Assembly: GCA_944322145.1 (NCBI GenBank)
Contig: CALUNW010000002.1
Coordinates: forward strand, 62,001-126,000
Source: an uncultured Atopobiaceae bacterium
Lineage (GTDB): Bacteria > Actinomycetota > Coriobacteriia > Coriobacteriales > Atopobiaceae
Length of the DNA stretch: 64,000 nucleotides
Direction: 5' to 3'
This document shows, in pieces, positions 56,536-64,000 of the stretch (position 1 is its first letter; every line of letters starts with the position of its first letter). Made by a program: the position numbers and the translations under genes. The notes under the pieces were generated by a model that was not told the origin of the DNA, searched no databases, and worked only from the letters and a program-made list of their open reading frames with translations.

Positions 56536-57303
56536 ATGGAGACGATGAGGACCCTGCTGGTCGACGAGGACGAGGACCTGAGGCGGCAGCTGTGGGCGCT
56601 GCTCTCCATGTACGGAACGTTCTCGCTGGTCGGGACTGCGGGCACCACCGAGGAGGGCAAGGACTTCGTTCAGGAGCACGAGGTCGACGTCGTCTTCATC
56701 AACTACCAGCCCGCCGACGCCATGCACAGCAGCACGGGCGACTACCTCGCGATGCTCATCGCGCAGAGCGAGCCGGACGTCCAGGTGGTGCTCTACTCGG
56801 ACTCGACCGACGAGGCCTACCGCGCCTGCAGGAGCCAGTGCAGCGGCTTTCTCCTGACGCCCTTCGATCCGCTGGCGCTGCAGACGCTGGTCAACAGGCT
56901 CGTCTATGTTCACGACCTCCAGCTGACGAAGAGGGAGTCGCTCAACCGCAGCATCATGATCCGCACGCGCAGCGGCTACCAGCTGACGCGCCTGAGCGAC
57001 ATCCTCTTCGTGGAGCGCCGCAACCGGGCCAACGTCATCGTCACCGAGGGCGGTGCGGAGGTCGTCCTGCAGGGCTACACGATGAACGAGATCGAGCACC
57101 TGCTCGAGGGCAGCGGCTTCTACCGGTGCTACCAGTCCTTCATCGTCAACCTGAGCAAGGTGGCCTTCGTTCGCGCGGACAGCGCGAGCAAGAACTACGC
57201 CATCCAGTTCAACGGCTATGACGGGGAGATCTTGCTCAGCCGCAACAAGTACGGAGAGCTGATCGGCCTGCTCAAGGAGAGGTACGCCCGAATCAACCTC
57301 TGA
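56536..57303 (+). CDS. LytTR-family transcriptional regulator with a degenerate receiver domain
   Basis: 255 residues from ATG 56536, which has GGAGAGGGG 6 bases upstream; ATG 56530 directly abuts those purines. Residues ~1-125 have the response-regulator fold (TLLVDEDEDLRRQLWALL), but the phospho-acceptor Asp is Asn56 (VVFINYQP) and the conserved switch Lys is Thr108 (GFLLTPFDP). Residues ~140-255 are a LytTR DNA-binding domain (IMIRTRSGYQLTRLSDILFV, FYRCYQSFIVNLSKVAFVR). It probably works without phosphorylation, and no histidine kinase is adjacent. It follows the small envelope protein by about 20-27 bases and likely controls the locus. Confidence 0.88.
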   Translation: METMRTLLVDEDEDLRRQLWALLSMYGTFSLVGTAGTTEEGKDFVQEHEVDVVFINYQPADAMHSSTGDYLAMLIAQSEPDVQVVLYSDSTDEAYRACRSQCSGFLLTPFDPLALQTLVNRLVYVHDLQLTKRESLNRSIMIRTRSGYQLTRLSDILFVERRNRANVIVTEGGAEVVLQGYTMNEIEHLLEGSGFYRCYQSFIVNLSKVAFVRADSASKNYAIQFNGYDGEILLSRNKYGELIGLLKERYARINL

Positions 57304-57345
57304 GGCTCAAACGTGCCGCGCGGTTCGAGTCGCGCGCCTTTGGGG

Positions 57346-57439
57346 GAGAAATGTACGACCTTCTCGCCAGACGAAAAAGCAGCGACTTACGAAATTAAAT
57401 CAATGGCATAGCTGCTTCCGAGATGGTCGTACATTTCTC
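57346..57439. repeat. ATGTACGACC-family inverted repeat, copy 2
   Basis: GAGAAATGTACGACC (57346-57360) and its exact complement (57425-57439) enclose 64 bp. Inside, AAGCAGC/GCTGCTT forms a smaller hairpin, and CCTTCTCGCCAG (57359-57370) carries the dispersed motif. The left arm shares GAAATGT with the 26-bp palindrome at 7957. A GCGCG/CGCGC hairpin (about 57316-57337) just before it may terminate the LytTR gene. Confidence 0.85.
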
Positions 57440-57540
57440 GGGGATTTGGACCGGAGGCGGCGCCGCCCGGCGCCGCCCGGCGCGCGATGCGGCATAATGG
57501 GCGGCCGTGCCCTGACATCCGCGAGAGGGGAGTGCGCCCC

Positions 57541-58260
57541 ATGTCAGATAAGCCGCTGATCGGCTGTGTTCCGCTCGTCGACTACGCCCGCGAGAGCCTG
57601 TGGATGCTCCCGGGCTACCTCGACGCCGTCCTCGAGGCCGGCGGCGTGCCCGTGATGCTGCCGCTCACGAGCGACCCCGCGGTCGTGGCGCGCCTGCTCG
57701 ACGCCCTCGACGGGCTCGTCGTGACCGGCGGCCAGGACGTCGACCCGGCCCGCTACCGCGCTGACGACCCCGGCCAGGCCGCCCTCTGCGGCGAGCTCAG
57801 CCGCGAGCGCGACGCGATGGAGGCGCTGCTCGTCCCGGCGGCGCTCGAGCGCGACCTGCCGCTGCTCGGCATCTGCCGCGGCCTCCAGGCCCTCAACGTC
57901 GTCCTGGGCGGCACGCTCTGGCAGGACCTGCCTGCGCAGCTGCCCTCTAAGGTCGAGCACCACGGGAAGGCGCCCTACGAGAACCCGGTCCATGAGGTCG
58001 ACGTGCTCCCGGGCACGCCGCTCGCCGCCTGCGTGGGCGCCGGAGCGCTGCCGGTCAACAGCTTCCACCACCAGGCGCTGCGCGACGTGGCGTCGGGCCT
58101 GGAGGTCATGGCGACGGCGCCGGACGGCGTGGTCGAGGCCGTGTGGCGCCCGGCGTCTCGCTTCTGCTGGGCGGTCCAGTGGCACCCCGAGTTCGCGCAC
58201 GCCGTCGACGAGCCCAGCCGCAAGATCTTCTCGGCCCTCGTGGACGCCGCGCGGGGCTAG
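57541..58260 (+). CDS. Class I glutamine amidotransferase-like peptidase (C26, PuuD-like)
   Basis: 239 residues. The catalytic Cys is in LPLLGICRGLQALNVVLGG (about residue 114) and the His-x-Glu in VQWHPEFAHA (about 218), with VVTGGQDVDPARY near 60. Such enzymes hydrolyse gamma-glutamyl amides, for example gamma-glutamyl-GABA or folate polyglutamate. No putrescine-pathway genes are nearby, so the substrate is open. GAGAGGGGAG precedes the ATG. It is a single-gene unit. Confidence 0.9.
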   Translation: MSDKPLIGCVPLVDYARESLWMLPGYLDAVLEAGGVPVMLPLTSDPAVVARLLDALDGLVVTGGQDVDPARYRADDPGQAALCGELSRERDAMEALLVPAALERDLPLLGICRGLQALNVVLGGTLWQDLPAQLPSKVEHHGKAPYENPVHEVDVLPGTPLAACVGAGALPVNSFHHQALRDVASGLEVMATAPDGVVEAVWRPASRFCWAVQWHPEFAHAVDEPSRKIFSALVDAARG

Positions 58261-58287
58261 GCGACGCCCGCCGCTGAGCGCGGCCGG

Positions 58288-58430
58288 GAGGGTTTGTACA
58301 GTCGCCCTTGAGGGTATGTACACCCCTCCGAGCTGCTCGTTCTTCTCGCCAGCTTATCTACCTGCGCGTTTGCAACCAACCCAAAACCAGCGGGTGTACA
58401 TACCCTAACGGGGCGGTGTACATACCCTCA
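58288..58430. repeat. 143-bp repeat element, copy 3 (upstream of rpsO)
   Basis: Left arms are a degenerate GAGGGTTTGTACA at 58288 and a good GAGGGTATGTACACC at 58310 (22 bp apart). Right arms GGTGTACATACCCT (58393) and GGTGTACATACCCTC (58415) are again 22 bp apart. GTTCTTCTCGCC is inside at 58339-58350. With the rpsO promoter and leader, this accounts for the 356-base gap 58261-58616. Confidence 0.92.
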
Positions 58431-58516
58431 TAAGGGGCCTGCACCCGCCCGCACCCGGCCCGACGCCGCGCGCGTCTCGTGGATTTTCTGCCGAGAAGGA
58501 CCCGCGTCCGAGCTTG

Positions 58517-58525
58517 TGCTACACT
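58517..58525 (+). promoter_or_regulatory. Extended -10 promoter of rpsO
   Basis: GTGCTACACT, with TG-C-TACACT at 58517-58525 and no clear -35. Transcription would start near 58532, leaving an ~85-base leader. Confidence 0.55.
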
Positions 58526-58531
58526 GCCACA

Positions 58532-58616
58532 GGTCAGTACCCCGTACCTGGAGGCCCGCCAACTGCCTGACGGCCATCCCAGTTCGGGGCGAATCTATGT
58601 GAAAGGTGGTTTTGAC
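58532..58616 (+). promoter_or_regulatory. rpsO leader, possible S15 autoregulatory RNA
   Basis: The leader can form CAGGT/ACCTG and GGCC/GGCC stems, and a long-range CCCCG (about 58541) with CGGGG (about 58585) pairing that would make a pseudoknot-like fold ahead of AAAGGTGG. S15 represses its own mRNA in several phyla. Whether this leader does so needs structure prediction. Confidence 0.3.
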
Positions 58617-58895
58617 ATGGCAGTCACCAAGGAGCGCAAGGCCGAGCTCGTCGCCCAGTACGGCAAGGACGAGAAGGACTCCGGTTCCGCGGCCGTGCAG
58701 GTCGCCCTGCTCACCGAGCGCATCAAGGGCCTGACCGAGCACATGAAGACCCACAAGAAGGACTTCCACACCCGTCGCGGCCTCCTGATGCTCGTCGGCA
58801 AGCGTCGTCGCCTGCTCTCCTACATCAAGAGCAACGACATCGAGGCCTACCGTACCCTCATCAAGAGCCTCGGCATCCGCGACAACATCCAGTAA
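58617..58895 (+). CDS. rpsO: 30S ribosomal protein S15
   Basis: 92-residue S15, a primary binder of the 16S central domain. [40 protein letters not shown] and [20 protein letters not shown] are near-universal. AAAGGTGG precedes the ATG. It is followed by a terminator and pnp, the conserved rpsO-pnp pair. Confidence 0.98.
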   Translation: MAVTKERKAELVAQYGKDEKDSGSAAVQVALLTERIKGLTEHMKTHKKDFHTRRGLLMLVGKRRRLLSYIKSNDIEAYRTLIKSLGIRDNIQ

Positions 58896-58905
58896 GCGGC
58901 TTTAC

Positions 58906-58935
58906 GAGGGGGCGCCCGCGGGTGCCCCCTCTTTT
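58906..58935 (+). terminator. Terminator between rpsO and pnp
   Basis: GAGGGGGC (58906-58913) pairs with GCCCCCTC (58924-58931), with an inner GCCC/GGGT, followed by TTTT (58932-58935). Confidence 0.75.
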
Positions 58936-58942
58936 GGTTTAG

Positions 58943-59008
58943 CCCGCGCAGCGGGCGGCGGCCGGCAGCACGGCCGCCACGACGGCCCGCCTGCAATGGG
59001 GCAGGCGG
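58943..59008 (+). promoter_or_regulatory. Structured 5' leader of pnp
   Basis: Three consecutive hairpins sit directly before the ribosome-binding site: CCCGC/GCGGG (58943-58955), GGCGGCCG/CGGCCGCC (58957-58978) and CCGCCTGC/GCAGGCGG (58987-59008). Pnp autoregulates through a leader hairpin and RNase III in E. coli. A similar arrangement here is inference. Confidence 0.4.
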
Positions 59009-59024
59009 AGATAAGGGAAAAGAT

Positions 59025-61265
<2,241 letters not shown>

Positions 61266-61295
61266 GGCGTAGCACCATTCCTTGACACGCTGTCC

Positions 61296-61335
61296 GGCGG
61301 CCCCGGGCATCCCTTTCCGGATGCCCGGGGCCGCC
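61296..61335 (+). terminator. Strong hairpin after pnp
   Basis: A perfect 17-bp stem (61296-61312 with 61319-61335) with loop CTTTCC, 30 bases after the pnp stop. There is no T-run. It may stabilise the 3' end or terminate with help. Confidence 0.6.
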
Positions 61336-61395
61336 GCCGTCACTCGGTCCGGCCTCTTGCCGGCATCAACACAAATGAGGATTTGAGTTGCGATT

Positions 61396-61419
61396 GGACC
61401 CCAATCCGGATTTGGGTCC
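61396..61419. repeat. 24-bp palindrome, copy 2 (one change)
   Basis: GGACCCCAATCC at the left half, against GGACCCAAATCC in the copy at 39053-39076; the right half is identical. It stands alone between pnp and the RNase J gene. Confidence 0.85.
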
Positions 61420-61446
61420 TGGCTGCGGCGCCGCGCCCGCACTTCT

Positions 61447-61488
61447 CGCCCGCACTCGTGAGTGCGGGCATCGAGTGCGGGCGTTTTT
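61447..61488 (+). terminator. Nested inverted repeat with T-run in the pnp-rnj gap
   Basis: CGCCCGCACTCG (61447-61458) pairs exactly with CGAGTGCGGGCG (61472-61483), followed by TTTTT (61484-61488). A competing palindrome GCCCGCACTC/GAGTGCGGGC (61448-61469) overlaps it. It fits an intrinsic terminator, though about 180 bases after pnp. Confidence 0.6.
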
Positions 61489-61640
61489 GGGTCCGCAGCG
61501 CATCGAGTGCGCGACCCCACCCGGACCCCGACGCCAAGTGCGTGCATCGAGTGCGCGCCGGCCCGCACTGGATGCGACGGGCGAGAAGTGCGGGCGGGCT
61601 CCCGGCGCTTGCCGAGAAGTGCGTGCCCGCCCCGTGCCCT
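61489..61640. repeat. Irregular repeats of GCATCGAGTGCG and GAGAAGTGCG in the pnp-rnj gap
   Basis: GCATCGAGTGCG occurs at about 61468, 61499 and 61543, and CGAGAAGTGCG at about 61582 and 61613. The units are unequally spaced, so this is not a CRISPR. Together with the features just upstream, it fills the 516-base gap 61266-61781. No gene is visible, and the last ~140 bases before RNase J are ordinary sequence with an AT-rich patch (about 61690-61720) that may hold the rnj promoter. Confidence 0.6.
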
Positions 61641-61781
61641 CCGCGCGTCCCGTGAAGCCATCGTGGAACATGCCGGCGGCTCGTTCTTCTCGTTTACAAT
61701 TAACCGGTATGCGAATTGGTGCGGCCCGAACGGCCGTCTCATATAGCCTGACCAAACACGCGCGAAAGGAACCATTCGGGA

Positions 61782-63446
61782 ATGCCAAAGAAGGACATAG
61801 CGCTCAAGATCATCCCCCTCGGGGGCCTTGACGGCATCGGCAAGAACATGACCGCCTTCGAGTACGGGGACGACATGGTCCTCGTCGACGCCGGCCTGAT
61901 GTTCCCCGACGAGGGGCAGCCCGGCATCGACCTCATCCTTCCCGACTACACCTACGTCCTGGAGAACGAGGAGAAGCTCCGCGGCATCATCATCACCCAC
62001 GGCCACGAGGACCACACCGGTGCCCTGCCGTACCTGCTGGCCGACCTCACCCGCAAGGTGCCCATCTACTCGAGCAAGCTCACGCTTGGCTTCATCCAGG
62101 GCAAGCTCGCCGAGCACAACATCCGCTCGCCCAAGTTCCGCGAGGTGAACGACGGCTCCACCATCACGCTGGGCGCCTTCACCATCACGTTCTTCTCGAT
62201 GACGCACTCGATCCCGGCGGCCTTCGGCGTGTTCATGTCCACGCCCGCGGGCACCGTCATGCACACCGGCGACTTCAAGTTCGACCAGACGCCCATCGAC
62301 GGCCAGCGTCCCAACTACCAGGCCATCAACAAGTTCGGCTCCTCGGGGGTGGACCTCCTGCTCTCCGACTCCACCAACGCCACGCGCCCGGGCTTCACGC
62401 CGTCCGAGGCCGCCGTGGGCCGCGACATCCGTCACGTCATCAAGAACGCCCCGGGCCGCGTCTTCGTGGCGGCGTTCTCGAGCCACATCCACCGCCTCCA
62501 GCAGATCTGCGACGCCTCCGTCGCCGTGGGCCGCAAGGTCGTCGTGACGGGGCGCTCCATGGTCACCAACACCAAGGTGGCGCGCGACCTTGGCTATCTC
62601 AAGATCGACGAGGAGAACATCATCGACGCCTATGACGTCGACCGCATCCCGGACGAGAAGATCGTGGTGCTGTGCACCGGCAGCCAGGGCGAGCCGCTCT
62701 CGGCGCTCGCGCGCATGGCCAACGGCGAGCACAAGTCGCTCTCCATCCACGAGACGGACACCGTGATCATCTCGGCCACGCCCATCCCGGGCAATGAGAA
62801 GAGCGTCCAGGCGATCGTCAACTCGCTCTCCAAGGTGGGCTGCGAGATCTACGACAAGAGCAAGGGCCTCGTGCACGTCTCCGGCCACGCGAGCGCCGAG
62901 GAGCTCAAGCTCATGCTCGCCATGGCCAAGCCCCGCTACTTCATGCCCGTCCACGGCGAGGCGCAGCACCTGCGTGCCCACGCCGAGCTCGGCAAGCAGA
63001 TGGGCGTCCCGGCGAGCCACGTCTTCGTGCTCGACAACGGCGACTCGCTCGAGATGGTCAAGCACAAGGTCCGCCGCGGTCGCGCCGTCGAGTCCGGCGT
63101 GGTCTACGTGGACGGCGGCACGGTCACCGAGGCCAACCCCGTGGTCCTGCGCGACCGGCAGAAGCTCGCCCAGGACGGCGTGGTCACCTGCACCGTCATC
63201 ATCTCCAAGCGTCGCGGCTCGGTCGAGGCCGTGGAGGTCACCTCGCGCGGCGTGGCAAGCTCTACCGACGACCTGCTGCTCGGCGAGGCCCAGGAGCTCG
63301 TGCGCGCGCACGTGACCAAGCTCGCGGGGTCGGGGAGCGTCAACATCGACGCGCTGCGCCGCGGCGTGCGCAACGCGCTCTCCAACCAGCTCTGGAACAG
63401 GACGCACACGCGGCCGATGATCATCCCGGTCGTGATGGAGGTCTAG
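61782..63446 (+). CDS. rnj: Ribonuclease J
   Basis: 554-residue RNase J with 5'-3' exonuclease and endonuclease activity. The metallo-beta-lactamase core has THGHEDHTGALPYLLADL (about residue 72), MHTGDFKFDQ and LLLSDSTNA. The beta-CASP part (FSSHIHRLQQICD, TGSQGEPLSALARMANGEH, VHVSGHAS) and the C-terminal domain complete it. Together with pnp upstream it supplies much of the mRNA decay machinery. GAAAGGAA precedes the ATG. Stop at 63444-63446; ftsK follows after 4 bases. Confidence 0.97.
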   Translation: MPKKDIALKIIPLGGLDGIGKNMTAFEYGDDMVLVDAGLMFPDEGQPGIDLILPDYTYVLENEEKLRGIIITHGHEDHTGALPYLLADLTRKVPIYSSKLTLGFIQGKLAEHNIRSPKFREVNDGSTITLGAFTITFFSMTHSIPAAFGVFMSTPAGTVMHTGDFKFDQTPIDGQRPNYQAINKFGSSGVDLLLSDSTNATRPGFTPSEAAVGRDIRHVIKNAPGRVFVAAFSSHIHRLQQICDASVAVGRKVVVTGRSMVTNTKVARDLGYLKIDEENIIDAYDVDRIPDEKIVVLCTGSQGEPLSALARMANGEHKSLSIHETDTVIISATPIPGNEKSVQAIVNSLSKVGCEIYDKSKGLVHVSGHASAEELKLMLAMAKPRYFMPVHGEAQHLRAHAELGKQMGVPASHVFVLDNGDSLEMVKHKVRRGRAVESGVVYVDGGTVTEANPVVLRDRQKLAQDGVVTCTVIISKRRGSVEAVEVTSRGVASSTDDLLLGEAQELVRAHVTKLAGSGSVNIDALRRGVRNALSNQLWNRTHTRPMIIPVVMEV

Positions 63447-63450
63447 GCAC

Positions 63451-64000
63451 ATGCCCGCAAAACGCAGCACAAACGCAGCAAAGGGCCGTGCCTCGGGAAA
63501 GAAGCCGACCCGCGGCCAGGCCAAGCCCGCGGCCTGCGCGCTCGCCCTCGGCACGGCGCAGTCCGACATCCTCGGCGTGGTCCTCGCGGTCGTGGCGGTG
63601 GCGATGCTCGTCTCAGTCGTCGTGCCGTCCTCGGCCGTCGTGACGAGCGCCGTCCATGACTTCCTCGCGCTCTCCTTCGGCGCCGGCGCCCCGCTGGTTC
63701 CGGTGGCCCTGTTCGCCTTCGCGATGACCTTCTTCTTCGACGGCGAGGGCCCGGTCTCCGGGCGCATCGCGGCGGGGATCGCCCTCGTGCTTCTCGCCGT
63801 GCTCGCCATGCTCTCGCTCAACTTCCCCGGCGCCGCCGAGGACCCGGCGCTCGTCCTCGACCCCGCCAGCGCTGAGCAGGCCGGCGGCTACGTGGGCGGC
63901 GCCCTTGCCTTTGCCCTGCTCACCCTGCTCGGAGGCATCGTCGGCAACGTCGTGCTCGTCGGGTGCGTCCTGGCGGGCGTCGTCGTGTGCGGCTTCTCAA
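63451..64000 (+). CDS. ftsK: FtsK/SpoIIIE-type DNA translocase, N-terminal part (cut by right window edge)
   Basis: First 183 codons from ATG 63451. A basic leader (MPAKRSTNAAKGRASGKKPT) is followed by four hydrophobic segments (about 40-60, 72-92, 103-122 and 143-183), the membrane domain expected of FtsK/SpoIIIE. The ATPase and gamma domains would lie beyond the window. The position directly after RNase J is the common actinobacterial and Gram-positive order, which supports the call. GGAGG lies 9-13 bases before the ATG. Confidence 0.8.
   Translation, partial: MPAKRSTNAAKGRASGKKPTRGQAKPAACALALGTAQSDILGVVLAVVAVAMLVSVVVPSSAVVTSAVHDFLALSFGAGAPLVPVALFAFAMTFFFDGEGPVSGRIAAGIALVLLAVLAMLSLNFPGAAEDPALVLDPASAEQAGGYVGGALAFALLTLLGGIVGNVVLVGCVLAGVVVCGFS

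Noticed and set aside
61440-61640. Possible CRISPR or coding sequence in the pnp-rnj gap
   Set aside because: Repeat words GCATCGAGTGCG are irregularly spaced and the frames there show no normal codon bias or start site.

Overview
The window is a GC-rich (about 68-70% by eye), gene-dense stretch of an actinobacterial chromosome. The best fit is the class Coriobacteriia, probably Atopobiaceae (Olsenella/Atopobium-like). The evidence is an actinobacterial mIHF gene next to gmk and rpoZ, a fused RmlC-RmlD, DUF2304 and DUF6541 polysaccharide genes, and GTG/TTG starts with very high GC at third codon positions. The assignment to class is inference. No phage, insertion sequence, rRNA operon or CRISPR array is visible; there is one tRNA (Asn, GTT).

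Layout. 1-7.9 kb: informational operon infB-rbfA-nrnA-truB-ribF-dnaG followed by rpoD. 8.0-19.9 kb: cell-surface polysaccharide island, with DUF2304, GT2 and Wzx on the minus strand, then GT2, rmlA, rmlB, rmlCD, a large membrane protein, tRNA-Asn and a Wzm/Wzt-type ABC exporter whose ATPase ends in S-layer-homology-like repeats. 20.0-25.4 kb: pyrimidine operon pyrR-B-C-K-D-F behind a probable PyrR attenuator. 25.6-28.1 kb: mihF-gmk-rpoZ-thiI. 28.2-32.8 kb: comEA-comEC-holA, with a toxin-antitoxin pair between comEC and holA. 32.9-34.3 kb: a predicted nuclease-like orphan gene between two inverted copies of a 75-77 bp repeat. 34.4-49.4 kb: rpsT, lepA, dus, hemW, an Old-Yellow-Enzyme reductase, dCMP deaminase, two J-domain proteins, mtaB, phoH, ybeY, dgkA, era and recO. 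49.5-57.3 kb: an accessory thiol-redox/export locus (thioredoxin reductase-like protein, short trigger-factor-like protein, CVPC thioredoxin, two related small envelope proteins around a pair of ABC exporters, and a LytTR regulator with a degenerate receiver). 57.5-64.0 kb: a class I amidotransferase peptidase, rpsO-pnp, RNase J and the start of ftsK.

Most core genes are stacked into operons with ATGA or GTGA overlaps. The unusual content is in the gaps. Three repeat families sit there: a 142-143 bp element with arms GAGGGTATGTACACC spaced 22 bp apart (3 copies), an ATGTACGACC inverted repeat (2 copies), and the inverted pair around the orphan gene. A short motif, GTYCTTCTCGCC / GGCGAGAAGRAC, is strongly over-represented on both strands in genes and gaps. 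It lies within or beside almost every repeat element and often forms hairpins. Together with comEA/comEC, it resembles a DNA-uptake-sequence system that I do not know to have been described in this lineage. That interpretation is inference; the repetition itself is seen directly. The second candidate novelty is the redox/export locus with its pseudo-receiver regulator, and the third is the ABC ATPase fused to SLH-like repeats.
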